In this document: piece after piece, positions 11,028 to 22,603 of the stretch | Layout: the number at the start of each line of letters is the position of its first letter | Position numbering within the stretch: the first letter of the stretch is position 1 | Source: Theodoxus fluviatilis | Lineage: Eukaryota; Mollusca; Gastropoda; Cycloneritida; Neritidae | Length of the DNA stretch: 64,000 nt | Assembly: GCA_034096865.1 (NCBI GenBank) | Contig: JAWQFJ010005501.1 | Span: forward strand, 19,770-83,769 | Reading direction: 5' to 3' | Notes under the pieces: model-generated | Database searches by the model: none | Seen by the model: the letters and a program-made list of their open reading frames with translations, nothing else | What the model was told of the DNA's origin: nothing | Position numbers and translations under genes: made by a program

Positions 11028-11279
11028 TTAACCCTTTACCACCGTTCCTGAATGGCCTAATAGAGCCCGAGAAGCTGTGAATGACAGCTGTGAATTACAA
11101 ACTAAACTGTTCAAGTAAATGAAAAGATGTTTACTTTGAATGAATGCTCTCACTTTTTACTAGCTTTTCAAACACGTGGAAATCATTCTTTAGACTATTT
11201 TCTTGAAAAACCAATGGATTTTTTCCGCAAAATGGTGGGTTATCTTCCTGTCAACAGGTGTCAGGTGGTAAAGTGTTAA
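11028..11279. mobile_element. piggyBac-type MITE in intron 2 of the ULP1-MULE gene
   Basis: The element is 252 bp, bounded by TTAA on both sides (11028-11031 and 11276-11279). Its inverted ends are CCCTTTACCACC at the left and GGTGGTAAAGTG at the right, differing at one base. TTAA target duplication with C-rich short inverted ends is the piggyBac signature. It has no ORF, so it is a non-autonomous copy. Confidence 0.65.
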
Positions 11280-11547
11280 TATGTACCCACTCGCAGCAGC
11301 ACTTTTAAGGCAAGAATACAGTGGTGTCAAACACTGATAACACCAATAATTGGTTAGTACAAAATAATGTTCTGGTCCCAGTTGTGGTTTTTCTTCAGCA
11401 GTATGATTAGCACAAAAATCTGTTTGTTCAAAAGAATAATCCTGGTCTCTTCAGATTCGCCTTATCAGGATTCCACTGTACCCTCGAAATAACGCTAAAA
11501 GGGCGCAAAGAAGGATTTGGGTACATTTAAAGGACTGTTTCGACAAT

Positions 11548-11550
<3 letters not shown>

Positions 11551-11602
<52 letters not shown>
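11551..11602. repeat. (CA)n microsatellite
   Basis: An uninterrupted CA dinucleotide run of about 52 bp. Confidence 0.95.
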
Positions 11603-11604
<2 letters not shown>

Positions 11605-12061
11605 CTAATAACATTGAGGGCTGTTGGGATGCAGGGCTGGGGTCGGTCTATCTCATCCCAAAACACCCCCAATTATTCCGATGGGTTTTTACAGAATGAC
11701 TGCTCGTAAACGTCCTTGATCCCATGAAATGGTTCTATCTGGTTGAAAGCCCTACTGGGTGCAAGAAATTAAAGGAACAAAAGACACTGAACAGTGTGTT
11801 CTAGGGGTTTATCCACAGCTGCAAAATAACTTTAAGGTGTCCTACAAACTTGTGCAGTTGAAGTCCCTACCGTCTGCGATAAATTGACTATGCATATAAT
11901 TTATCATTTTTTTAAAACAGCCCAATGACATAAACAGTAAATAATTCCTTCCAAAAACAACACAAGACACATTTTACCTCAGAACCTGAATCTGCAATCA
12001 CTCAGCATCGCATAACTGTTTGAAGTGAAAAATGACAAAATAAATAATCTAATCTACTAAC

Positions 12062-12220
12062 CATATCTGGTCCAATGCAAGGCTGGGTGATTCCATATGA
12101 GATTCTTGAACTCATCCATATCATCAAGACGTGGAACACCGTGTGGCTTCAAGTAGTCACCATCCAACCACGCAGTCTCCTTTCTGAACTTCCGCGGGTC
12201 TGCCAACCTTCGTGGTGGAT
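12062..12220 (-). CDS. Exon 2 of the ULP1-MULE gene
   Basis: The exon is 159 bp, bounded by an acceptor GTTGCAG (12221-12227) and a donor GTTAGT (12056-12061). Read after the G left by exon 1 it is open for 52 codons with a coding-like product (segments KETAWLDGDYLKPHG and MDEFKNLIWNHPALHW). It ends in phase 1, which exactly fits the start of exon 3 (G+GT = Gly). I do not recognise the domain. The phase match at both joins is the main support. Confidence 0.65.
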
Positions 12221-12519
12221 CTGCAACTTTAAAGTTCCAAGCAATTAGGCCTGGAATAGCTACACATTTTGTTCAGACATCTGTAGCTTCAAAAAACCCT
12301 TTAATCCAACAAAAATCACAAAGTATAGACACACTCACACAGTAACAAATTGAAAAGTTGAGGCAATAATTCAGATAGTTTGAGACAAGCTTTGAGTTTA
12401 CTACTTTGCTACTAGTACTAAGAAATAGACTGTTTCACTTTCAGTCATGTGTGCCATAAAATGTAAATGCTTCCCCAAACAACAACCCCTCTGGGGGCGG
12501 TACCAGGGATGTCTACAAC

Positions 12520-12790
12520 GAGAGGGGGGGGGGGGGGGAGAAGCGTGGGGAGAAAAACAAGGGGGCGGAGAGCGTGGGAAGGGGGGGGGGGGCGGGGGTC
12601 CGACTCACCAGACTGATCTCTTGGAGACACTATGGCGCAAGCATCAGGTCTTCACGCTGCCTGACCAGAGGAATGTCCAAGAGGGAGATAAGGGGAAACG
12701 ACCGTGGGAAGGATGGCTGGCATGGGATGGTATGGCTTTGGTGTCCAAGGAGTCTGATGTGGGGATGGAATCGGAGAGGGGGGGGGGGGG
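12520..12790. repeat. G-rich low-complexity stretch
   Basis: Several poly-G runs (12526-12538, 12580-12592, 12779-12790) with intervening GGAG-rich sequence. ORFs across it are Gly-rich artefacts. On the G strand it could form G-quadruplexes. Confidence 0.7.
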
Positions 12791-12944
12791 TTTACCATGG
12801 AGAAATCAGGGGGTTGGAGGGCGTGGGAACGGGCAGAAATCGCTGAGTGGGCAAATGACCACATGGAATAGGAGGGGCTCATTGCAGAAAAAGCAAAGTA
12901 AAGTTGTGTCATCCTGTTACATAGTGATAGGGTGCACCTATCAC

Positions 12945-13165
12945 CAAGTGAATTGTATATCTACTGTGTTCATCTTCTATAGAAATATCCCCGCTGCTGT
13001 CTCTTCCCAACCCCCTATCCTGTGTGTCAGATCTCTCTCCAACCACCCTTCCCCATCCTTTCCGTAAGCTGTGGTCTGATTGTTGTCGCAGCTGCCCTGT
13101 CAATCGCTGCCCTGTCAGTCACTTGTTACATTAATGTGACCCTCGATCGGCTAGTGAACCGCTCA
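12945..13165 (+). repeat. Dispersed repeat family A, copy 1
   Basis: This ~220 bp matches 21829-22065 in the same orientation with about 80-85% identity by eye. Shared blocks include GTGTTCATC, CCTGTGTGTCAGA, CTCTCTCCAACC, CCCATCCTTTC and CAGCTGCCCTGTCAATC. It is non-coding. The class is unknown; no terminal repeats were seen. Confidence 0.7.
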
Positions 13166-13334
13166 GCTCAGTAGGCCTAAGTGAAAACTAGATATATGCA
13201 ACATTCTAAAATTAATGAAAAGAAATAACAGATATCAAATTATCATGCCTAAGCACATCGTAAACATTTAAACAGTCTGTGGATGGTAAATCTTTGAGTC
13301 TGACTCTGAGTCTGCCGTGAGACATTTGGATTAT

Positions 13335-13455
13335 TTAAGTTGCAGTAACCACTTCTGGTTGTCAGCGCAACTGAGCATTGCGAGTTAAGCATCTTGTTCA
13401 AGGATGCAACTCGATCTGGGAACCGCGCAGCTTCGAACGCCGCACCCGCTAGCCA
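13335..13455 (-). repeat. Possible tRNA-derived SINE fragment
   Basis: On minus the sequence has a TGGCTAGCGG block like a tRNA A box, followed by GGTTCCCAGATCGAG, which resembles a degenerate B box, then a spacer ending in a TTAACTCGCAATGCTCAG motif. The promoter boxes are imperfect, so the assignment is tentative. Confidence 0.35.
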
Positions 13456-13544
13456 CAAGCGACTGTATCATGAATTAATCGCATAAAAAATCACACCCTC
13501 AAAACTTTGAAAATGGGAAAAAATAACTATGAAATGCGACATAC

Positions 13545-13563
13545 CATCTTGAGCACGATCCAT
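13545..13563 (-). CDS. Exon 1 (start codon) of the ULP1-MULE gene
   Basis: The ATG at 13561-13563 opens six codons (MDRAQD) plus one base, followed by a good donor GTATGT. The leftover G with AT from exon 2 makes Asp, so the frame runs into exon 2 without a stop. A GC-rich, likely promoter-bearing region lies upstream (13.6-14.1 kb). A start exon this short is unusual but is supported by both splice sites and phase. Confidence 0.55.
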
Positions 13564-14126
13564 GATGAGGAGAAAAGTCTGTGTCGGTAAGATGCTTCCA
13601 AAGTTGAAGGCACGGACTGACAGATTACCCGGGTTTCGCCGCTGGAAGTACTAGAGCAGACGAAACTATCACAGTCACGTGACACGAAGTGGCCAATCAG
13701 AAGCAGGTGACTGGAAGTCGATAGCTGTCTTTAGCCGCATGTGATGCCGTCAAATGTCAGTGTGTGAAGTTGCCTCGTATTACGCGCTCAAACAGTTTTG
13801 ACGCATTGCGACAGATTGTTCGTGTGGAAGGGGGTACGACGTCATCTCGAGGGGTTATCTGGAGGGTCACTAGGGTAGCGTTGGTATGCCACGGGGTCCA
13901 CACGATAGCCGACACGGGTCTGAAGCCCGCGAAAGTTAGTCGAATAGTGATTGGGGGAGAATCAGAGGGCGCGAAAATACTTAACACTGATTGGGGTTTA
14001 ATCACGTGACAGAGTCGACGTCGGAATCTGATAGCGTTGGTCTGATCAGATCATCTCCGTCGTCTGGATGGGAAAATTGGGCGAGCAGTCTATGCTTACA
14101 ACTGTAAGCTGCGCGGGCGGCTTAAC

Positions 14127-14617
14127 TCATTCGCGGCGCATAGCCTCATACGCCGAACATAGTCGTTCGCGGCGCGTAGCCTCAATAGAGCCTACCACAT
14201 TAGCATATTTTTGCCCGCTTACAACAAGGAAAATATGGTAATGGGAACTAGTCTAGTCTTGAAATCGTCTCTGTACTATGGTTTGCCAGCTTTAGATCCA
14301 CACACAGATCTTTCCCGGCCAGACCAAAAATTTTATCAGCAATGCACTACGAGGCGCGAAGTAAACAGCGATGGCGGCGTAGCATCGATTGCAGTGCGAG
14401 GTTGGGTGAGCGAGTGGAAATTGCTATAGAGGAGGGTTCTGATGCTGAAGTGGATGCTTTGTATGAGATAGGAACTGATGTAGATGATCCCTTTCATGAT
14501 GATGATGATAGTGGTGATTTTCCTCTCGCTAATGACGAGGTATCAGACAGCGAGGATGAGAGCGAAGTTGTCAATGTGGCTCAAATGAGGTCGACCTGGC
14601 TCTGTAGTTCATTGTAG
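14127..14617 (+). mobile_element. Possible piggyBac-like fragment with acidic ORF
   Basis: A TTAA at 14120-14125 is followed by two copies of a TTCGCGGCGCRTAGCCTCA block (around 14131 and 14166), like subterminal transposase-binding repeats. The 14342-14617 ORF is very acidic (DPFHDDDDSGDF, SDSEDESE), as is the N-terminal region of many piggyBac transposases. No catalytic part is present. A GC-rich GTGCCGCGCGACTGAG at about 15225-15240 may be a degenerate partner of the left end, but it has no TTAA. This reading is weak. Confidence 0.25.
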
Positions 14618-15175
14618 GCTTATATTGGTTGTAACTCAGGACTAATATGTGACCAGCCACGACAAAACCAGTGCTAAGTCCATTTTTGGACAAAATGGGG
14701 TTTTAATACTTTTGAATTTTGCATTCATTTCTGTTTGTTTTGATATAAGAATGAACAATGTGAGTTAATTAGAATAGGAGTTACAGGCATTTCAAGTTGG
14801 GTACTGAAGCAGCTGTCATTTTGAAAAAACGGTCTCGGAAGATTTACTCTCTTCAGACATTAAACACCTTAGCAACGGTATTTCAAACTCCGTTTCCAAA
14901 AATAGCTGACCTTATTTTTCTTCGACATCCACAGAGCGGGAACGACGAGAGAGCGGCCTTTCTAACGGTATATAACATGAAGGGGTTCTGCAAGGGTTTA
15001 GGTGTGTTTATTGCGGCTAAAATGAGGCAATTAACGCTAATTACAGGGAGCTTTTGAAACAATACATAACACAAAAGTCTTTATTTTACCATCAAAATAT
15101 AATTCTTCAAAATGTTTCCTTTACTGGCATTATAGTTTGAACCATGTAGAATCTATTTTCATAAAAAAGTGAAAA
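14618..15175. other. Non-coding, repeat-like
   Basis: No coding signal. The TGTGACCAGCCACGACAAAACCAG segment (near 14648) and the adjoining block look like interspersed repeat sequence, but no second copy lies in the window. Confidence 0.3.
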
Positions 15176-16193
15176 TCACCCAGAGTGACCCTCCCTGCCT
15201 TTTTTCAGTCGTAGCGCAAAATAGTGCCGCGCGACTGAGCTGCTGCTGCTTGAATCTTTCTTGGGTGCTGCTGCTTTGCCAGGTGTAGGTTTCTGCACTG
15301 GGGTGACAGCTTTCTTCTTGGGGGGCTCATCGTCAGAGCTGTCCGAATCACTACTGCTGCTGGAATCTTTAGCCTTGGTTTTGTTGGGTGTAGGCTTAGC
15401 AGCAGTTTTGTTGGCGGGAGTTGCTGCTTTTTTCACTGGGGCTTTTTCATCATCAGAGCTGTCGGAATCGCTACTGCTGCTTGAAGAATCCTTAGTCTTG
15501 GCTTTGCCAGATATCACCTTGGCTTGCGTTTTTTTTAGCAGGTGTTGCTGGCTTATTTGCTGGTGCTTCATCATCAGAACTGTCTGAACTGCTGCTGCTA
15601 ACTTGTTTGGGTTTCTTTGCTGCTGCAGGGGATGGCTTGCCGGAAAGTGGGATCTCTTCATCAGAACTGTCAGAGCTGCTGCTACTGCTGGATGCCGTTT
15701 TCTTGCCTGATGCCGCAGCAGGAGACTTTGCAGTCTTGGCTGTCAGAGCAGCAGCAGCCTTGGCTTTTGGAGGTGCTTCATCCTCAGAGCTGGAATCGCT
15801 GCTGCTGTCGGAGGTGTCTGCCTTCTTAGCTGGCTGTTTGGTCACTGCAGCTTTGGGCAAAGGCTTCACTGGGGCCTTGGCCTTGCCAGCAGGCTCTTCA
15901 TCGGAACTGGAGGCGCTGCTGCTTGCGGAAGACTCCTTCTTTGCCTGGACTCTGGCAGCAGGAGATTTGGCAGCACGAGACTTAGCAGCAGGTTTAGTAG
16001 AAGCCTTTTTGGTGTCATTGTCAGAACTCTCAGAGTCCGAGTCTGAAGAAGAAGCTGCAGCTTTGGCCGACTTGGTAGAAGTGGGTGTGGCAGCTGCCTT
16101 CTTGGGAGCGGGGGGCTTGGCTGCCTCTGATGAAGAGCTTGAGTCAGAGTCGGAGTCGGAGACAGCATGAGGCCTCTTAGATGCCAGCTGGTG
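15176..16193 (-). CDS. Nopp140/NOLC1-like acidic-serine repeat protein, 3' exon with frameshift
   Basis: The product alternates acidic serine clusters (SSSSDSDSSDDE type, at least eight) with Lys/Pro/Ala-rich basic spacers. This is the hallmark of Nopp140/NOLC1, a nucleolar chaperone of snoRNPs and RNA polymerase I factors that is heavily phosphorylated by CK2. The exon probably starts after a CACCAG acceptor near 16194. Two frames are needed: the first is open to about 15530 and the second from about 15535 to a stop at 15176. They join at an eight-base T run (15529-15536), so one indel there explains the break. The last ~20 residues (VARHYFALRLKK) do not look like NOLC1, and the conserved C-terminal SRP40 domain is absent, so the 3' end looks replaced by repeat sequence. 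Treacle-like proteins are an alternative. Confidence 0.6.
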
Positions 16194-16660
16194 CAACATA
16201 CAGTGAGAGGCCAGTGCAGTGTGCAACTGTGGTCACTTTGATGAATTTGGTTTTCCCAACTGGTTGCACTTCATACTGAACCAGTCAAAAAAAGAAGGCA
16301 GAAATATGTGTAAAATGCATGCAGCATTGTCATATAACTTGGAATGTATTCTTTAAAAGTTCACAAAATAGTTCACATCTACAGATGACAGGTTGATTTG
16401 CATCACATCAAAAGTTGTCAATCACAAACTGTGATTATGTAATACTGACAGGGAAAAAAGTGGTAACGAAGATGTCATAAAGTCTAAAGATATTATCTCC
16501 ATTCAAGTGATCACATTTCTGGATTAGCAAAGTTCCAAATTTGTAAACAATGGTAAAGCATTAATCTCAAAATGACCAGCATTCCAACATGAAAAAGTTC
16601 AGCACGATGCTCAGACATGAACTGTCTCAACTCAACCATTCCCCTCTACTGACAGCTTAC

Positions 16661-16726
16661 CCGTCCACTTTGGCCTTCTTGCTGGCTGGTCCATCACTGG
16701 AGTCCAGTGACCTCTTCCTCCATACT
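16661..16726 (-). CDS. Possible upstream exon of the NOLC1-like gene
   Basis: The exon is 66 bp with an acceptor ATTACAG and donor GTAAGC, open in a frame giving a basic peptide with SSDGPASKKAKVDG, as in Nopp140 spacers. Its end phase does not match a direct join to the 16193 exon, so another exon would have to lie between, or one boundary is wrong. The N-terminal LisH exon expected for NOLC1 was not found. Confidence 0.35.
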
Positions 16727-16806
16727 CTGTAATGGCGGTCATGCACGTCATCCACAGTGGCTTCATCAAAACATTACTTTCAGTTTCAAATAGACCAGCT
16801 ACTGCG

Positions 16807-17230
16807 CTCTCTTCTCTCTCACCCACCCCCACTCGCACACCCCCACTCGCACACCCCCACTCGCACACCCCCATCCCCACACCTACACACACACACACAC
16901 CTACACACACTCGCACACCCCCATCCCCACACCTACACACACACACACCTACACACACTCGCACACCCCCATCCCCACACCTACACACACACACACCTAC
17001 ACACACACCTACACACACACACACACCTACACACACACACACCTACACACACACACCTACACACACTCGCACACCCCCATCCCCACACCTACACACACAC
17101 ACACACCTACAAACACTCGCACACCCCCATCCCCACACCTACACACACACACACCTACACACACACCTACACACACACCTACACACACACACACCTACAC
17201 ACACACACACCTACACACACACACACACCA
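16807..17230. repeat. Compound CA-rich minisatellite
   Basis: Short units of ACCTACACACACAC are interleaved with a longer unit containing TCGCACACCCCCATCCCC, repeated at least six times. All ORFs across it are His/Thr-rich artefacts. Confidence 0.9.
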
Positions 17231-17249
17231 GTAGCAGTTGTTTCAATCA

Positions 17250-19580
17250 TTCACTGACAATCATGTTCTCTCTTTCAATTTCAGCAACTCAGTTTTACCT
17301 TTCAGAAAACAGAACAAAAACTTGGTTGAAAGACAACTTTCCCTGAACACTTCACTTGTCATAGAATATGGGAAAAGCATGAAGGAAGAATATGCCAGGA
17401 AAAAAAAAGTGAGAGCAACTTGATTATAGAGGGCATTGACATTTTCTCACTACTATCATGCAAAATTGATGCACATGCAAAACAAAACAAAAATCTAACA
17501 ATTTATTCAAATCATCTTAAAATACATTTTAACAATTTCCTAATGACAAAAATGCTTAACATCAGCATGTTCCAGCAATCCATGCAAGAAAATACAATGT
17601 AGCTCATGGGAAGGGGTAAAAAAAAGAGAGCAAAAGATGGCTAGTATTAAAAAATGTTCATTTCAAAAGAAAGAAAAACAAAATAAAAAAACCTATCGGC
17701 TTATTTCCCACTACACTGCCACTGGACTGCATTTGCTGGAGTCAAAGTAGACAAGCCCTACTGCAACCCTACAGCATTCCTTCCTGCCACTACACTGGGC
17801 CCACACAACCAGTCATTACTCTGCTGGAGCCATATGTCGAAGCATGCCCTACTTTCATGGTGGCCATCTTGATTACACAGCTTTGTTAACAAGGGAAACT
17901 TATTGCTGCCAGTATGCCTCTAGTGTTATACAATGGCCAAGTGTTTGGCTGGAAGTTTTGCCTAGTGTCATTTTCCCCCCAGCTTTTCATTGGGGAAAAG
18001 GTGGAATGACTCTTTTCAGAACTTTTTCTATATAACAAATACAGTATCAAATGTGATTAACATTTCTTTCATGACTAAGTTGTTCTCGGCAGCAAACTGA
18101 CAGAGCTTCCAGGTGAATCAAATCAGTACTACAATATCATCACTTCCACAGTAAGTCACTCAAAGTTGTAGTTTCCAAGTAGCAAAGAATCACACGTGTA
18201 TACTTCTTTTGTTCGTGGTTTAAGAACAGATTTCACTACAACAGATGCTCAAGTTCCATACCTTATATGCAAGTTATGTTCTTTGGAAAGTATCTATGCT
18301 ATGTCGGATGTCAGCCAGGGTTCCAGATCAACTCCCACATGGATTTCTCAACAAACAAAAAATTGAACATGATGACAGTAGAATAAAAGACGAAATACGT
18401 ACTCTTCTAACTTTGGTAACCCTTCGGAAGACTGTTTCTGCAAGAGACAAATGCATGTACATATTATTTCAGGTTGCGAAGATTTTCATTGTTCACACTA
18501 AAAAAAAGAGTTACTCCAAAACCTATTTCACGGAGGACCTAATCACTCTTCTTTCAATTGGAAATCATACCCATTCAATACTGATGGACTGTGTTAACAT
18601 ATTCATATTACATTTGATAAGGCATCCTATCTCAAATGCAAATGAAGAAATGATGACTGCTGCTACAAGCTGCTCTCCCCCTCCAGTCCCACTAACAAGG
18701 GCAGAACGCATTCCAGCAGGAGCTGGGGTATCTCCTGGGTTTGTCTTCTGGCTCTGCCAACACTCAGTCTCTCTCAGACTGCATTCTTGGTGCTTTGGGC
18801 ATCTATACTGCACAGTTACAAGTATCTCTTGCCATAACTCACATGTAATGCCTACAGTTCCATAGTAATCCTTTAATAGAAAAAAATGTCACTGTTGTCT
18901 TCCCCATTTTCAGTGCAATATGGCACTATTGAAATATAAATTATAGGACATTTTGCCTACACTCACAATGCTTTTCTTGTTATTTTAACTGCTTCTGGCC
19001 TCCCTGGTGAAGTATCTGGTGAAAGCTTGAGATCCCAGAACTTGGGGTTTCTAGCTTAATGAGATCTTTGACAGCAAGAACCATAATTATAATGAATCCC
19101 TGCAACATTTTGGGACTCTCTCTGGAGAAAGTCTCTTAATTAAGCACTGATTCCATCTGTGGATTATCTTCAATCTATCTTTATAACATCTTCATTTTAC
19201 TTGTGAAATTATTCTTGGGATAGTTTACCCCCCTACTGCTGCCCAGAGCCCAGGAACAGGTTTAATTCATCAGCAGGTGATGCTGACGATAAAGACATGT
19301 ATTGATGACAAGCAAGAAGAAGACACCAACCACATTGTAGGTACTGGCAGCCGCAGCCAGTTTTGCTGGGAAAGGTGCATGCAGGCTAAAAATTGCTGAT
19401 TTACCCCGTGATGTTTATATATTTAAAATGAAAATTTTCGCACCAAAACTATGTGCAAAATAAAGTTTCAACCTTCATCTGTCGTTCTGTGTTGTTTTTT
19501 TATTTTGTCCGTGATCTGTGATACTTGTGCGAATGCACTAAAAGTACTAGATGAAACACAAAATACGCTTCGCGTCATCA
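17250..19580. other. No supported gene
   Basis: AT-rich sequence. A 206-codon plus ORF at 18245-18865 and an 82-codon minus ORF at 18565-18813 overlap; neither has recognisable motifs or good splice context. The region could be intron or upstream sequence of the NOLC1-like gene. Confidence 0.3.
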
Positions 19581-19586
19581 GTCGGA

Positions 19587-19706
19587 ATGGCGTCTTTTAC
19601 CGAGCATATTTACAGTGTGTTAGAAACAATACCTTTCGCGCCGTCAATAAGTTGTGGCAAATCGGAGTTATTTGTTTGCAGCATCAAGTCTAGTCTTGAT
19701 AAGTAG
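19587..19706 (+). CDS. Short ORF, possible first exon of a plus-strand gene
   Basis: A 39-codon ORF starting MASFTEHIYSVLE, with a purine at -3 and G at +4 of its ATG, in a locally GC-richer stretch. It could be the first exon of the gene whose last exons are at 23.7-25.9 kb, spliced before its stop, but the candidate donor (GTAGCC near 19703) is weak and leaves the wrong phase. Unrecognised. Confidence 0.2.
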   Translation: MASFTEHIYSVLETIPFAPSISCGKSELFVCSIKSSLDK

Positions 19707-20215
19707 CCTAATTCGATGTCTAAACTCATTAAGTTACCAGTACTGCAAGTTATTAAAGCTATTTTTTGCTATTCATGGCAAAGTTTACGCAGAATTAACA
19801 GCAAATGTTTGTCACGTGACCGGGTCAAAATTGTGTGTTTCCGACAACTGTTGTGTATATGCGCATTCAAAGTGTATCGTATTTTTCTTTCTGCTGATTG
19901 ATATCATCAAAATATTATGACAGGAATGTCTGTATATGTTATAAACAACATAAATAAGTGTTTTGTTGAATTTTAGCAGGGTGTTTGAAAAACAAATCGA
20001 TGTCTATCATAGACCGAAGTGCGATCCCATATATATCGAATAGTGTGTTTGTTTATAATGTATACACACACGTGCCAATAAAATTTGATTCTCATCTCTG
20101 AGGTACGCAGCCAAACTGCTGACATGTTAAAAAAAATATTAATGACCTTTCATAGAAATGCAATGCTATTTTATTTTTCTGTTTTATTTCAGACTATGCA
20201 CAATTCCAGCGTCCG

Positions 20216-20384
<169 letters not shown>

Positions 20385-20759
20385 CACATGCACACACACA
20401 CACACCACATGCACACACACACACATGCATGCATGCACACACACACACACACATACACACACACTACACTTGAAACGAAGGTCCAATTTCTATTTCAGCA
20501 AACTAGAGTTTCTTCTTGGACAGCTATGGAGCAAGAGCATTTCATCCAAAGGAAGAGTAGAAGAGGGACATTGTGTCATAAACATGCCAAATAAATGAAA
20601 CAATTTTCAAATTAAACATCCAAATGAAAAAAAGCATCAATACAATAGGCACATATTTCAAGGTTTTCTTGGATTGATGGATGATTGGATGCTTGAATAG
20701 GTGGATGGATGGATAGTATGTCATGGCCTATCAGACTTCGAATGCTATATATCTATTTT

Positions 20760-20995
20760 CCACAGAGCCGCAATGTTTTTTTAATAAAAACCGCTGGCGC
20801 TGAACCTCCAGGTTTTGGCACACACAAAAAATTGGGTTCAAACCCGCAATCTCTCGAGAAAAGAGGGGGGGAAAAACACACACAAAAACACAAAAAACAG
20901 GTCGGGTTCGAATAAAGTTTCAGCGCGGATTCGAATCCGTTCACGCATGACCTAACGTTACAAGTGTCCAGCGCTTTACCATCTGAGCCATTCAT
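20760..20995 (-). mobile_element. tRNA-derived SINE
   Basis: On minus, TGGCTCAGATGG (20979-20990) matches the pol III A box and GGATTCGAATCC (20928-20939) the B box, 40 bp apart as in a tRNA. The ~75-bp head resembles tRNA-Thr (GTAAAGCGC and CTTGTAA blocks). It is followed by a body with a second TTCGAACCC-like block and T-rich, GTGTTT-containing sequence. The 3' limit is uncertain. Confidence 0.6.
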
Positions 20996-21337
20996 TTGGC
21001 AACTGACGTTACTACGTGTTTGTAAAGGAATTATAACGTTCTTTTCTGTAAACTCCCTCGCTTCATATTTTGCACTGTAAATTGTATAAAAATGGATGAT
21101 AGTTCATGAAATTTGAGTGGTCTTGTACATTTTAGGATACTTAAGGTCTATTTCTGCCAAGTTTATTATCGATTCACTGCCATTAGGCCAAGCCAACAGA
21201 CTACCAGTACCAAGTTGTTGCGCTTAAGTCAGGACAGACAGAACGAACGAACGAACTTTATTTTACAAGGGTAGTGAATTAGGCAGTATTGCCTTTCTTA
21301 CTTACATTCAGCACTTGAGGCAAAATATTCAAATGTG

Positions 21338-21828
<491 letters not shown>

Positions 21829-22065
21829 GTGTAGTGTACATCTGCTGTGTTCATCCTCTATTGACATATCCCTTCTTCTGTCTCTTCCCACCCCCAATCC
21901 TGTGTGTCAGACCTCTCTCCAACCCCCCTCCCCCATCCTTTCTGTAAGGCAAGCTGACCAGCTGACCGCTCTGTGACCCCCCCTCTACTGTGGTCTGATT
22001 GTTAGTGCAGCTGCCCTGTCAATCACTCCTTGCATTAGCGTGACCCCTGGCTAGTGCGCCGTCCT
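21829..22065 (+). repeat. Dispersed repeat family A, copy 2
   Basis: Same orientation and order of blocks as 12945-13165. It has an extra ~35-bp insertion (GCAAGCTGACCAGCTGACCG region, about 21948-21985) relative to copy 1. Non-coding. Confidence 0.7.
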
Positions 22066-22280
22066 CCCACTCTGGCATCTGAATTGTAACATTTCGAGTA
22101 TAAATCTAATGTTTCCTCTCAAGTAAGACAACCACTTGCAACGGCATATGATTCATTCAATAGACGGTGTTATGCTGAATGAGGCAACATTTGTAAGAAG
22201 TAATTTCAAAGCGAGTTCAATGAAGTAATTCCTGTTTCCTTCCAAATACAAGCACGACTTGGGAGCCATGGGTTAGGATC

Positions 22281-22545
22281 TGTGGAACAATCCATCCCCT
22301 GGCTCCTGTGAGGTCCGTGCATTCGCTTGATAATGGGGAGACGGCACACAGCCAGAGAGACCCCATTCCATCTGGGTCAGAGAGCGGGAGACCCCATTCC
22401 ATCTGGGTCAGAGAGACCAATTCACCACCCGGTCAAGAGGTTCATCTTACTAAGAGCTTGTACCAACGGCCAATAAAGTGTGGGAAAGTAACTCGACTTC
22501 GCCCCTGCGTCGTACTTGACTCCAACCTTACCACCGACCACCACA
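22281..22545 (+). mobile_element. Short LTR (solo or truncated)
   Basis: A 265-bp segment with TGTGG...CCACA ends, an internal AATAAA at about 22470 and two copies of GACCCCATTCCATCTGGGTC. Directly after it comes TTTGGCGCTGCGAGCAGG, the kind of sequence found as a primer binding site after LTRs that end in ACA. A second ACCACCACATTTGGCG occurs 35 bp later. No gag or pol follows. Confidence 0.45.
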
Positions 22546-22603
22546 TTTGGCGCTGCGAGCAGGGTTGAAGCGAGTTTGCTCTACCACCACATTTGGCGTC
22601 GTC

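Noticed and set aside
16732..17346. His/Thr-rich ORFs of 160-200 codons
   Set aside because: Direct translation of CA microsatellite repeats in two frames.
18565..18813. Minus ORF with Cys/His-containing start as a possible NOLC1 upstream exon
   Set aside because: No NOLC1 feature, weak donor, and the opposite strand is open as well.
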